Of a DNA stretch of 64,000 nucleotides, positions 52,154-63,345 are shown piece by piece. Where the stretch lies: positions 18,542,323-18,606,322 of the forward strand of contig CM119268.1 of the NCBI GenBank assembly GCA_051294375.1, given 5' to 3'. Position 1 is the stretch's first letter. Each line of letters starts with the position of its first letter. The position numbers and the translations under genes were made by a program. The notes beneath the pieces were generated by a model. It was not told the origin of the DNA. It searched no databases and saw nothing but the letters and a program-made list of their open reading frames with translations. Source of the stretch: Paraspadella gotoi (Eukaryota; Chaetognatha).

Positions 52154-52506
52154 GTGAGTAGAGGGACGACTGGGTAATTCCGGGCAAACGATTAAAATTT
52201 GGTTCACTTTTAGTTGTTCGCAAGTAATAAGGTCTAGAAATAGAAGGGATAAAAGTTATGTTTTTGATAAATAACATTAATGAATTAAAATGGACCTAAC
52301 TCCTGATGAAGATAATAATGGAAAAAAGATGATATCAGGTGAGATTTTTGAAGATAAGGAAAAGAAAGAAAGAACTCCTATCCCTCTGCATTAATAAATT
52401 AATAAAATGAACCAATGAAAATACTTTAATAAATTTATTTTCAAATTACTACCCCCATTGAGCTATATTTGAAATAGTAATAACTAATAAGTATATTACA
52501 GGCTAA

Positions 52507-52703
52507 AAATGCAAAAGAAGGGGTAATTCTATATTATTTTTATTCTACACTATTCACTAATAGATATAATATATAATGTAAAATATTTGTACAATTTTTA
52601 TATAATTTATATATAATATATAATACAAAATGCAAAAGCTAGGGTAATTCTATATTATTTTTTTTCTACACTATTCACTAATAGATATAATATATAATAA
52701 ATA
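52507..52703 (+). repeat. direct repeat of about 75 bases
   Basis: The block from ATGCAAAAG through GGGTAATTCTATATTATTTT, CTACACTATTCACTAATAG and ATATAATATATAAT occurs at about 52508-52582 and again at about 52630-52700. It lies in intron 5, with AT-rich sequence between the copies. Confidence 0.8.
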
Positions 52704-52822
52704 AATTTTGATTTTAAACTCTATCTGCCTCACCCCATCAATATCTTTCACCCCTTTCACTCTCCCTTACCCCATCAACCTCTCCCACCCCTCCCGCTCT
52801 CTCCCCAACCCCATCATCCCAG

Positions 52823-52984
52823 GTGAAGGAGGTCTACATCGATTGGCTGCTCGAAGAGACCCGCAGCGGACGGAGTCCTCTGGCGGGAAATCACGGCATC
52901 CGTGTCGAGACGGCGCTCATCGTCGACGCGCTGCTCATCTTCGCTCGTGCCCTTCACGCTTTGGAGACGCAAGGGGGCGTGGAG
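52823..52984 (+). CDS. glutamate receptor exon 6 (last visible)
   Basis: Acceptor CATCATCCCAG, donor GAG/GTGAGA, phase 0 on both sides, 54 codons. It encodes VKEVYIDWLLEETRSGRSP, then GIRVETALIVDALLIFARAL and HALETQGGVE. It corresponds to the end of the amino-terminal domain, where relatives read 'RTETALMYDAVHLFAKALHDLD'. The segment that should follow (the C-terminal edge of this domain and then the first glutamate-binding lobe) is not recognisable in the remaining 11 kb, so the gene is incomplete in the window. Confidence 0.88.
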
Positions 52985-53107
52985 GTGAGAGTAGAGGGGG
53001 GTGTATGGGGTGGGGGATGAAGAAAGAAGGGCTGAAGGTAAGAAGGGTGCCGACTGGTGAGTGAGGCTTGGATTGAAAGAATGATGTTCAGTGAGTCTGT
53101 GAATAAA

Positions 53108-53210
53108 TTAAAATAAAATAAAATAAAATAAAATAAAATAAAATAAAATAAAATAAAATAAAATAAAATAAAATAAAATAAAATAAAATAAAATAAAATA
53201 AAATAAAATA
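53108..53210 (+). repeat. (AAAAT)n pentanucleotide array
   Basis: About 20 near-perfect TAAAA units. Confidence 0.95.
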
Positions 53211-53872
53211 GAATTTGGATGGGCGACGGGATAAGAACTGGAGGAGTTGATGATGTGGTGAAATGGTGAGGTGAGAAAAGGTTGAAAAAAAAAACGATCA
53301 CAATCCCGATCCTCCGTTTTGGTCATTCACCCTCAAAAATTAAAATATTTAGTATTTCGTATTATTGAGAGGAAAAACTAAGACTTAAAAAAGTCAATTC
53401 ACGCTTACCTTTCTTTCGTTCTTAGTATGTTAAACATTAACTTATTATTAAAGAAGAAAAAAACTACGTCTCTATGTGTCACGCATCTCTCAAACAGCCT
53501 TTCACGCCGCCCATCAAATTAACTCCCTCACAAACTTTAAAACCATTTCCTCGCCCATCTGCAAAACCATCTGTCTCCCAACGCCTCCGTCGCTTTCCGA
53601 CGTCTTGGCGTCTTGAGTTTTGCTCGTTTCTCACCAAAAGAATTCCGGTTCACCGGTGGGCGTGGTCTCGATAATCATCATCGTCATCATTATCATCATC
53701 ATCATCATCATCAGAATCATATCATCAACATCATGTATCTCAAAACCATATGAGCGAAAGATAACACTTGTTCTACGCCCATTGCTTTTCGCCGCAGTTA
53801 CTTTACTCCTCCCGTCTCTCTCTCTCTCTCTTCTCCTCTCTCTTCTCTCTCTCTTCTCTCTCCTCTCCCTCT

Positions 53873-53909
<37 letters not shown>

Positions 53910-54386
53910 CCTCCCCGTCATTCTGTCGTTTATCATTTCCATCGCGTTTCCTCTTTATGTCATCCTCAGTTTTATCACTTTTATTCGGTAAACCGATGCT
54001 TTTCTTCTCTCCTTTCCTTCTCTTTTTTCCTTCTCTCCTTTTCCTTCTCTCCTTTTCCCACTCTCCTTTCCTTCACTCCTTTTCCTTCTCTATTCTCCTT
54101 CTATCCTTTTCCTACTCTCCTTTCCTTCTCTCCTTTTCCTTCTCTCCTTTCCTTCTCTACTTTCCTTCTCTTTTTTCATTCTCTCCTTTCCTTCTCTCTT
54201 TTTCTCTTCTTCAATCGTTATCTTTTTTTTCTTTTTTTTTTACTAGTATCCCGTTTCTATCGGATTTTTTCCCCTTTTCTATTTATCCTCGTTATTTCCA
54301 CATTTTCCTTTCTTTTTTTTCACCGCATTTTTTATTTTTTTTATTTTCGTCATTTCTCGTTTTTTCTCCTCGCGTTATTCAGTTTT

Positions 54387-54434
<48 letters not shown>

Positions 54435-54435
54435 T

Positions 54436-54479
<44 letters not shown>

Positions 54480-54505
54480 TTTTTACTTTCTTTCTTTCTT
54501 TCTTT
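54387..54505 (+). repeat. (TTTC)n tetranucleotide array
   Basis: More than 20 TTTC units with two small interruptions; the reverse orientation of the AAAG array at 12532-12612. Confidence 0.95.
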
Positions 54506-54613
54506 TTCTTTGTTTTTTTTCCTGTCCTATTTGTCGATTTTACATCCAACGCATTCAAGCCGTTTATTTCCCTTTTCTTTTGACGTCTCTCCCGATCCCC
54601 TCCTTTCCCCCTT

Positions 54614-54704
<91 letters not shown>

Positions 54705-54879
54705 TTATTTACGATCCATTACTTTCCTTCTTTTTCCCCTCTCCCTTTTTCGCCCTTTATTTATTTTCTTTTTCTCGATCAATTCCGCCAAAGATTCTCG
54801 CGTTTTTATCTCTCACTTTGGATCTTTTGTTTGTTTACGTCCGAGACAGAGAGAGAGCAGAGAGAGAGAGGAGAGGGAG

Positions 54880-54917
<38 letters not shown>

Positions 54918-55170
54918 GGTTTTCCCACAGAAACTCCATTTACCTTCCCATGCATAATTTATAGCACGTGTTACATGACAAAAGAGACAATGGGAGAGGG
55001 AGTAGTTATTCCGTTAAGTTATTTCAAATATTTTATATTGTATATTAAGTATGAAGCGGCGTAAATAAAATAATGGAGCACTCCGTCAGGATTGAAAATT
55101 TAATAATTAATATCTTTTTCTGAATGACTCTCTCTTTTCTCTCTCTCTCTCTCTCTTCTCTCTTCTCTCT

Positions 55171-55203
<33 letters not shown>

Positions 55204-55985
55204 TTTGTAACGAGCCGCTTGAATCGCCGCTCTCGCCCCTGATTTAAGGAGCGGCGGCAGCTGTCAAAATCAGCCGCGCGAAAAACGGAAAAATAAATAA
55301 GGGGCCGACGTAGAAAATAAAATCAATAATAGAAAATAAAAGGGAAACGAATCGATGCTACTTCTTCCGTTCAACTGAATTCCGATTGAAAAACAAAAAA
55401 ATAAAAATAAAGAGAAATCGATTTTTTTTGTTGCGCGAAAATTGCGTCTGTCGAGAAGAAAGACTCGGAGGAAGGAAATTGAAGGGTCAGATGGAGAGAA
55501 CTGCTTGGTGCTCGGTGCTTGGTGCTTGATTTAGACCTTCGACGCCTCGATGGTCAACTCTTGCCTTATGGAGTCATCGAGGGAATAAAAATTTAGTCTG
55601 TAATCGTTAGTCGAACTTTTAATTCTATTTTTAAAAAGAGTTACTTTAATGTCTTCATATTCGCACATAAGAAGATTATAAATAATTTTTGTCTCAAATA
55701 TAAATCATGTTCGTCTGTGAACACTTGGTTATCTCTTCTTATACATTGTCTCATTGTCTCAGTAATCCTCCAAGTCACGTTGTCATCTTCTTCGTAATTT
55801 CCCCTCTGTCATCATCTCTGTCATCTTCTCAGTCATTCCCTTCATCATCTTCTCGCGTCCTTTCTTCGTTTCCCTCGCTTAGCCCCGTCGTCGAACGGGG
55901 AGCGCCTCAGCTTGGAGCGAAAACGTTTTGGATTAAAAACCGATTTCAGACAAGAAAAAAATATCCCCCTTTCTCGGAAATGAAG

Positions 55986-56054
<69 letters not shown>

Positions 56055-56524
56055 CGAGCGGAAACGTCAAAACGCATTCGTTCTCAAAAGACCAAGTCAA
56101 GAGTCGGTTTATCGGAAATTCTAAATCGACGCCGACGCTCTGCGGCGCCGGTGATACGTGGGCGTCGGTAGCGGCGACGGAGCCGCGTCGCTGCGGAACC
56201 GAATGAGGGCGTGGCCGGCGTGGGTGACGCCGCTTGGCTCCGGAAAACGAAAGTGGGCGTGGGCGAAGATGGTTGACGAGAACGTCGATTTTTTAGTTCA
56301 ATGCCAAGGATTTGAAAGGCTTTCTGCACTTTATTTAAATAAAGAATATTATAATACGTAGAATATAGAATTAGAATATTAGAATATGAGTTCATCCTCT
56401 CCCCCATTACATGTTAATTACCTATCACACTATCTCTCCGATTTTATTAATATCAAAATTTAAAAACTGATATTCCAATCATTTCGTAATTTCTTCAAAT
56501 TATGACGATCCAATTCTCTATTCA

Positions 56525-56760
56525 ATTCTATTCTATTCTATCAATGAAGGAAGTCGGCTTCGTTGCTATTCTGTTCTATTTTATTCTATTCTATTCTATA
56601 TTTTATATTCTATTCTGTTCTATTTTATTCTAATCTATTTTATTCTATTCTATTCTGTTTTATTCTAATCTATTCTATTCTATTCTATTTTTTTAATGTA
56701 TTTTATTCTATTCTTTACAATATTTTCTATTTTATTTTCTATTCTCTATTCTCTATTTTC
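56525..56760 (+). repeat. (TTCTA)n pentanucleotide array, degenerate
   Basis: TTCTA units with TTTTA, TCTAA and TTCTG variants over about 235 bases. Confidence 0.9.
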
Positions 56761-57453
56761 TCCTTCATTCTCATACCTTCTCCCTTCGAAGCCGACACAG
56801 AAGAGGGAATGAGGCGTCGAGAGCGAAAAAGAAGCCGACAGGATTTGCCGACAGGATTTGCCGACAAGAATGAAAGGAAGCGACGGGGATAAAAAGTGTT
56901 GACTCGTTTAATTATTCATTAGGTTTTAGACTTTTTCTTTTTTAATTCGAGCATCGGATCTTTTTCTCTTTTTCTTTCTCTTTATATTTCTTTGACTGTT
57001 TTGTATCAAAAAAAAAATGAAAGAAATTAAAAATAAAAGAGAAAAAGAAGAAAAACAAAGAAAAAGAGAGAAAAAAGATGTAAAAAAAAGGTAAATAATT
57101 AGTAAGGACGTAAGTAGCATTTGATTTGGTCGTAAAAAGGCTCACTTTTAGGTAAAATCGCCTCCATTAACTCACGAACTCTATTCAAGCAATAAAAGTT
57201 TCATTAAGTGTTTTAGCGATTTACTGTTTGTCACTCAAAACCTAATTTTCACTCATTTAATTTCCTTTGGTCGTTTTTTTTTATGTTATGGGAAAGGAAC
57301 AGCAAGACGAGGCAAGGCAAGGAAAGGCAAGGCATGTCGGCACACCAATGATGGGTAATAAAGAAAAGGATTTTTGTTTCAACCCAAACGTTTTTGCTTC
57401 TCCTTTTATGGCCACAAAAAATGCCTTTTCCTTCAGGCCTTACCTAATTTCTT

Positions 57454-57675
57454 TTGTCCTTATTTCCTTTTCTTTTTTCATTTTTTCAGGTTTTTTTCGC
57501 ACGTTTTATGTCGTCACTTATTAGTATTGCTTCTCTTCTAATCCTTATTTTTACAGGTTTTATTGTGCAAATGTGCTTAAATTTGGCTACGTTTCTTTTC
57601 GAAGTTTTAACTGTCATTTTAATTGTCGTTGTACTAATTTTGTACAGTTTTTTACGGAGAGAGTCTCGTGATTGA
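57454..57675 (+). CDS. hypothetical hydrophobic 73-residue frame
   Basis: An open frame from an ATG at 57454 to a TGA, with two or three long hydrophobic stretches (around FFARFMSSLISIASLLIL and VLTVILIVVVLILYSFL) and a basic-acidic end RRESRD. It has no known homologue that I recognise. T-rich DNA makes hydrophobic frames by chance, and the first third lies over pyrimidine-rich sequence resembling a splice acceptor (TTTTTTCAGG at 57481-57490). It may be nothing, or part of an exon. Confidence 0.15.
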   Translation: MSLFPFLFSFFQVFFARFMSSLISIASLLILIFTGFIVQMCLNLATFLFEVLTVILIVVVLILYSFLRRESRD

Positions 57676-57715
57676 TTTACAATGTAAAAATCTCTTTATG
57701 AAGGACCCATAGAGT

Positions 57716-57725
57716 NNNNNNNNNN
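57716..57725. other. assembly gap (10 N)
   Basis: Ten N bases next to a GC-richer stretch (57726-57830). Confidence 0.95.
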
Positions 57726-57850
57726 TCGTAGCGACCCAGATCTGCGCCACTGTAGTGCGACGAATCGCTAGAGGCGTTGGCGTCGGGACTCAGCACCGCC
57801 TCCGGCGAGCGAGAACGCGAGCAAAAGTAAACAAAGACTCGGAACTAATC
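57726..57850 (-). other. possible minus-strand coding fragment
   Basis: On the minus strand the frame RSPEAVLSPDANASSD, then SSHYSGADLGRY, runs open into the gap at 57725. Its composition is unlike the flanks, and an AG acceptor-like site (CTGATTAG) lies about 50 bases upstream. Too short to identify. Confidence 0.2.
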
Positions 57851-57974
57851 AGTCGAAAATTCATTTAAATTCAAAATAACGAACAAACGAAAAAAATTCA
57901 TTTAAAACGTTCGCCTCCAAAAAGAGTTGTTATAAATGTCGATTTCTTTGTCCTTGTCAACGTCGTTATGTCGT

Positions 57975-58123
57975 NNNNNNNNNNNNNNNNNNNNNNNNNN
58001 NNNNNNNNNNNNNNNNNNNNNNNNNNNNNNNNNNNNNNNNNNNNNNNNNNNNNNNNNNNNNNNNNNNNNNNNNNNNNNNNNNNNNNNNNNNNNNNNNNNN
58101 NNNNNNNNNNNNNNNNNNNNNNN
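57975..58123. other. assembly gap (149 N)
   Basis: N run flanked by TGTCGT on the left and TGTTCGAAGG on the right, so the missing sequence may be a GTC-type triplet repeat. Confidence 0.95.
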
Positions 58124-58999
58124 TGTTCGAAGGCGTAAAGACTTTCTTTACTAATTTTTTTTTTCTAAGTAATTCCGTATTTTTTTTAATCTGGATTAAA
58201 ACGACACCTGCGCTTAATACGTTGCCGAGAGACAAACGACTTTGTTGCTCGGTAGTATTAAGTAGTTGTATTAGTAGCCGCATCAGCAGTTGTATCGCCG
58301 TACATATTTTCCTTTTATTACTTCATTTTCATACACCGCGTATTTTTAATCATCAGTCAACTGTCAATAATGTTTCAGTCAATGTAAACTTTTCATTCCA
58401 AGTCAACGACAGCGTCATTTTTAACGAAACACGTCGGAACAGTTTACGACAAAGTTTCTCAACTAAAAAGGAAAAAGGAAAACGACATCTTGACCGAATT
58501 TCTTTTCTCATAATTTAGACGTCATTTTCTATTTCGTCACCTGAGCCAAAGAGAAATCGCCGACTCCGCCATCCTCTGTACCCTGCATCCCACGTCGCCT
58601 GCCCAAACGAGTACGACCTGTGGGGGAGAATGTTTGCGAATTAGTTTTTTAATATGAAACATGAAAAAATATGAAACTTTAAAAGACACTATCTCNNNNN
58701 NNNNNNNNNNNNNNNNNNNNNNNNNNNNNNNNNNNNNNNNNNNNNNNNNNNNNNNNNNNNNNNNNNNNNNNNNNNNNNNNNNNNNNNNNNNNNNNNNNNN
58801 NNNNNNNNNNNNNNNNNNNNNNNNNNNNNNNNNNNNNNNNNNNNNNNNNNNNNNNNNNNNNNNNNNNNNNNNNNNNNNNNNNNNNNNNNNNNNNNNNNNN
58901 NNNTTTTTTTCTTTTCCTGTTTTTCGAGTTTTGTTTGTATGTTTGGGGTTTTACCTTTCCTCGCCGCGTTTTTATTTCTGTATTTTTAGTGCCTTTCGG

Positions 59000-59030
<31 letters not shown>

Positions 59031-59730
59031 CAAAATCTGTTTTTGTTTTCGAGATTCTCGATGGAGTTATATTTCGGGTTTTTATTTCCTTCCGCTAATA
59101 ATATCGAAATGTTTTTGCCAAATGTTTCGATGCGAAATTCCGAGGTCAGAATGATAATTGCGATCTTCTTCTCCAGAAAAGAGAAAAACAATTTCGAATC
59201 GACTATCTTTTCCTTAAGCACCGCATTTCAGTTTAAATTCGGAATTAAGTTTTCTTTCAGGTTTAAAGATAAAGTTAGAGGTTAGGATCAGGATATGGTT
59301 AGGGATAGCGCCACTCAATGGGTGATTCAAAAATTTAGAATGAGTACATGCTCAAACAAAAATTTATATATTTTTAAGTATACTTTTAATGGACAAAAAA
59401 AAAGGATATAGCTCTATACATAAATAATTATTTTTTTAATATTCATTTATAGATAGGAAATGCCAAAATTCTTTGGGAAAATTTTTTAATTTTAAAACCA
59501 GATTCAAATAGCTCATAAAAAGTTGTCTGCACTAAGTATAATTATTTTTTAAATATTTTTATAATAACAAAATTTTCATCATCATCATTTTTCGATGATT
59601 TATCAGTTTTTATATATTTTTACTTAAAAAATGTAGCAATTTTTAAAAGCTGTAATTGTATTTCTTAACTTTTTATGCTCTATCACTATCAGAATCCATC
59701 AAAAAATTTTAAGATTCCAAAAAAAAAAAT
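58124..59730. other. gene-poor AT-rich region with a 208-N gap
   Basis: Includes the gap at 58696-58903, a perfect GTC triplet run at 59003-59029 and AT-rich sequence beyond. At 58560-58640 a short frame reads HPLYPASHVACPNEYDLW and then stops. It looks protein-like, but I cannot link it to any gene. Confidence 0.5.
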
Positions 59731-59734
59731 TATA

Positions 59735-60160
59735 ATGCAAGGTATTGGGTTCAATCCCAACCCGGTACCTACCCTGCGGGAAGCGTGAGGACGGCCGTAA
59801 GCCGCCTTGGAGGCGTGGAAAACCCTCAAGCCTGGTTCCAAGCCCAGGACCCGTTCCATAGCTGCTAGAGGGGGTTAAAAAAGTTGTGGTTAGCACTCTT
59901 CAGCCCTACTTAGCGCCTTATCCACACTGTCGAGTGTATTCCAACCTTCTAATTTCAGGCCCATGGACTTGCTGAAGATTGTTTCCCTCCCTCCACTTGA
60001 AGCAGTGCAGGGTGGGTTACAATCTGGGGGGCATTGCCTAGGTTTACCCCACCTTTAAGCATGATACTTTCTGTCATGACCCTGTGGCTCATTGAGTAAA
60101 GCCATCTGCTTATGACCACAAGGTACTGGGTTCAATCACAACCCGTTACCTATATATATA
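59735..60160 (+). mobile_element. tRNA-derived SINE sequences (truncated unit followed by a second head)
   Basis: At 60080-60150 the sequence GTGGCTCATTGAGTAAAGCC (A-box-like), a CTGCTTATGACCACAAGG anticodon-arm-like stretch and GGGTTCAATCACAACCC (B box and T arm) form the head of a tRNA-derived SINE. A second head fragment, with GGGTTCAATCCCAACCC, lies at 59746-59762 and is followed by a GC-rich body (59763-60080). The arrangement suggests a truncated SINE followed by a second copy, or a dimeric SINE. Such elements are transcribed by RNA polymerase III and moved by LINE enzymes. Confidence 0.7.
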
Positions 60161-60219
60161 TTCATAATCTGCATCAAAATATTTTTTTATTTGATGGAAT
60201 ATTTAGGTTTGATGTGATA

Positions 60220-60412
60220 ATTCTTTCTTTTTCGTTATTAGAGAAAGCAAAGTTTTGAAATTTTTCTCTCTCTCACACTCTTCTTTTGCACAAAATTTTC
60301 AATGATTTTCAAAAGCTGATGAAGGCTTGAAAATAGCAAGCCGAAACATGTCCGTCTCTCTTAAAAAATAAAATTGTTGTAAAATTTTAAAACTTTGCTT
60401 TCTCTAATATTT
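60220..60412 (+). mobile_element. dispersed hammerhead-bearing repeat
   Basis: Shares with the palindrome at 14073-15355 the block from GATAATTCTTTCTTTTTCGTT and AGAGAAAGCAAAGTTTT, the CACTCTTCTTTTGCACAAA segment, the hammerhead core and the end AAAACTTTGCTTTCTCTAAT. It starts with the boundary of one palindrome arm and ends with the complement of that boundary, so it is a short foldback-type copy of the same family. Confidence 0.6.
60316..60352 (+). ncRNA. hammerhead-ribozyme-like motif, best copy
   Basis: CTGATGA, one extra A, a perfect six-base-pair stem II (GGCTTG and CAAGCC) around AAAATAG, then GAAAC and ATGTC. ACATGT is palindromic, allowing dimer stem III. Near-complementary AAAATTTT-rich flanks (60292-60309 and about 60368-60388) could extend stem I after an internal loop. 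The core matches the consensus apart from the extra A. This is the typical minimal form linked to Penelope-like elements. Confidence 0.6.
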
Positions 60413-61579
60413 TGGTTAAAATTATGCTAAAGAATTTGGAACAGAAATTGGGCGCTTTGGCAAAAAAGTGCCCAGTATTTTTTCTTTGTTTTTTCTTTCG
60501 TTGGTTTTTTTTATTTTTCGTCGTAAAAACAGATTCGGTCGGAATTTCTCTGGAAGTAACGGTCGGCCGTTAAAGCCGGTACGTATATATTTAGTCCTAA
60601 TGGAATTCGCTTGTGACAGAAAACGCGGGGGAAGAGNNNNNNNNNNNNNNNNNNNNNNNNNAGGGCCTTTGAATTGGTATTGCGGATGGCGGCGAGGAGT
60701 GGGTCGACGGCGCCAGCGGGACGAAGTCCTTGGCAACTTAGGTTCGGGTCAACCTTGAGGGCGGAAAAATGGGAGAATGGGGGAAGGTGGAGATGGGGTG
60801 TTGTGGATTAGAGAGCTTGGTGTTACTATATGATCAATATATTACTGAGGAAATTCCAGTTCTCTACTTCCCAACTGGATTTTTGGTTTATATAGAAGGA
60901 TGTTCCGTTTCTCTGGCGATCACAAGGACATTGTAGTTGATTATGTGATTAGTATATACTTAAGTAAAGTTCCGAGCATGGGGCAGGCTTCTGATTGTTG
61001 CGCGTTTCGATAGATCTCAGTCCTGATTTCTATCGACGTGTGCTTCAGCTCACTTAGTTTCACACTTGGTTTGCTACTTTTTTAATAAGTTTCTACATTG
61101 CATAGATATTCTCGGAAACCTTTTTTAATATAAGTTTTTTTGTGATCGCTGGATTGGTGGACTTTCTTTGTGATAGAGGCACATTTACAATTCTGGCTTC
61201 AGAACATAAGAGAATCTCTTTAAAATTTATATTATATTTACTGAGTGTGTATTAATGTTTTGTTCCCTTTGCCAGGATTTCTAACTTAGCTTCAAGTTTT
61301 AGCTTTCAGAGAAATCCTGGATTTCGATCGACTTGATCGTCCGCTTGGCGTCGACGATCATCTTTGCCGAATTTGTCGTCACATTTGAGCTAGTGCCGGT
61401 GCATCGTCTCTTTGCGCATCTTCCTTGATTCCTCTACTTTGATAGCCAGAATTAGTAGGAAAAGTTTAGGATCACGATAGCCACCTCTACGACTTCAGTT
61501 CGTTTACACTTGGGTTGAATCTTGATGTCATTCAACTTTGATAAGCATCCAGTATTTTAAAACTGTTAAAGATTTGTTG
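60413..61579. other. no gene recognised
   Basis: AT-leaning sequence with the 25-N gap at 60637-60661. On the minus strand around 60540-60740 short open stretches (SQANSIRTKYIRTGFNGRPL; GLRPAGAVDPLLAAIRN) look protein-like but are in different frames on the two sides of the gap and match nothing I know. The rest, to the inverted repeat, shows nothing. Confidence 0.4.
60637..60661. other. assembly gap (25 N)
   Basis: Fifth 25-N gap of the window, next to GC-rich sequence. Confidence 0.95.
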
Positions 61580-62000
61580 GGTTTGTAGTATAAAGACTTA
61601 TTTGGTAGTGTAATTCATTAGCCCTTTCAACGTATGTAAAAAGATAAATGATACTGATTTCTTGTGGAACAGTTGGACTGTCAAAGGAAAAAATGATTGT
61701 CATTTGATGACAGCTGCGGTTGGATGATTTCGAACAAATATTTAAGAAATATGTTCTTGAAGTAATTTACGAAAAATAATAAAAAAAGCATTTTTGGCAC
61801 CTAAACGTTAACTTGAACGTTATTCTATTTTTCATTTTTCTTGCGATGAAATTATAAATCTCTCTTTGTCAACGGTAAATCTCTTTTACCTTTTTCCAAT
61901 AAGTTTTTTTCTTTCTGGAATCTGGATTTCGTCAAATGGATTCTGGCGGCGAGAAGGGCGGGGGAGGCTTACCGTAAAGGAAAAGGAAAGGGAAAGAGAG

Positions 62001-62036
<36 letters not shown>

Positions 62037-62646
62037 AAGTATAAAGAATAATCGTTCCTCTTTTTCCCATCCAATCTTTCACAAAATGAACGGAGAAGAT
62101 TCTCATTCATAATTCTCATCTCTGTTCTCTTCTGTCGGAGACACTCAATATTTCTGGAAGACGCAACTATATCTTTTCTTTTTATCCGACTCTTTCTCCT
62201 TAACTTATTCTTTTTCTTTTTTATTACTGTCTTCTTCTTTCTTTTTTCTTCTTTCTTTCTTCTTTCTCTTTTCTTCTTTCTTCTTCTTCTTTCTTTCTTT
62301 TTTCTTTCTTTTTTCTTTTTCTTTCTTCTTTCTTTCTCTTTCTCTTCCTTCCCTTTTCCTCTTTCTTTCTTTTTTCTTTCTCTCACTTCTCTCTTTCTCT
62401 TTTCTCCTTCCTCTTCTCTCTTTCCTCTCCTCGCCCCTCTCTTCTCTTTAAAAAAGAAATAAATAGTGAGAGAGAGAAAGAGTCGGATAAAAAAGAAAAG
62501 ATATAAGTCTGCGTCTTCCAGAAATATTGAGTGTCTCGAACAGAAGAAACAGAGATGAGAATTTATGAATGAGCAAATCTTTCTCCGTTTCATTTTGTGA
62601 AAGGATTGGGATGGGGAAAAAGAGGAACGGATTTATTTTCTTTATA

Positions 62647-62705
<59 letters not shown>

Positions 62706-63157
62706 TTTCCTTTTAATCCTTTTTTACGGTAAGCCTCCCCCGCGCCTTCTCCGCCGCCAGAATCCATTTGACGAAATCCGAGATTCGCAGAAAAAGAAAA
62801 AAAAACTTTATTGGAAAAAGGAAAAGAGATTTACGTTTGACAAAGAAGAGATTTATAATCTTCATCGCAATAAAATGAAAAATAGAATTAACGTTCAAGT
62901 TTAACGTTTATTGGTTGCCAAAAATGTTTTTTTTTATTAATTTTTCCGTAAGATGTACTCTCAAGAACATAGGTTTTCTTAAATATTTGTTTCGAAATCA
63001 TCAACCGCAGGCTTGTCATCAAAGACAATCGATTAGTCTTGTCCTTTGGACAGTCCCAACTGTTCCACAAGAAATCAGTATCATTTTATCTTTTTACACT
63101 TACGTTGAAAGTGGCTAATGAATTTACACTACCATATAAGTCTTTATTACTACAAAC
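61580..63157. repeat. 1.6 kb imperfect inverted repeat
   Basis: The left arm 61580-62205 and right arm 62467-63157 are reverse complements with many small indels. Outer ends: GGTTTGTAGTATAAAGACTTA and TAAGTCTTTATTACTACAAACC. Middle: GGAACAGTTGGACTGTC and its complement near 63048-63065. Inner: TTATCCGACTCTTTCTC and GAGAAAGAGTCGGATAA-like sequence. The spacer (about 62210-62460) is pure pyrimidine-rich sequence. Each arm holds a GA or CT tract of different length. No coding sequence is evident. It is either a genuine foldback element or a fold-back read artefact. Confidence 0.85.
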
Positions 63158-63345
63158 CAGGGATGTGGAGCCGACCTAATTTTGTCTCGGCTCCAGCTCC
63201 GGCTCCAGCTCCAGGCCAAATTTTTTTCCGGCTCCAGCTCCGGCTCCGGCTCCAAGCAAAAGTTTTTTCCGGCTCCGGCTCCGGCTCCGGCTCCAGAAAA
63301 AATTTCAACTCGGCTCCGGCTCCGGCTCCAACTCCGGGGAAGACG
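63158..63345 (+). mobile_element. hAT-like terminus with GGCTCC hexamer array
   Basis: It starts CAGGGATGTGGAGCC, a pattern like hAT transposon ends, and continues with about 20 units of GGCTCC/AGCTCC arranged in three blocks separated by spacers of the AATTTTTTTC/AAAAAATTTC type. The left boundary coincides with the outer end of the inverted repeat (63157). The right terminus and transposase are not seen, so this is a fragment or one end of a non-autonomous element. The hAT assignment is inference from the terminal octamer and the subterminal array. Confidence 0.45.

Larger units (their letters stand above)
52985..57260. other. intron 6 or downstream region: simple repeats
   Basis: No further receptor exon is seen. 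Contents: an AAAAT array (53108-53210); CT tracts (53815-53905, 54617-54700, 55138-55203); a TTTC tetranucleotide array (about 54387-54500); GA tracts (54846-54917, 55987-56055); a GC-rich patch with several open frames but no recognisable protein (56080-56290); and a TTCTA pentanucleotide array (about 56525-56760). Confidence 0.6.

Noticed and set aside
53768-54583. A 271-residue Ser/Leu/Phe-rich frame
   Set aside because: It lies entirely over pyrimidine-rich sequence including the TTTC array. Its composition follows directly from the repeats.
61886-62593. A 235-residue Lys/Arg/Glu-rich minus-strand frame
   Set aside because: It spans the purine-rich spacer of the inverted repeat and a GA tract. 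No protein family is recognisable.
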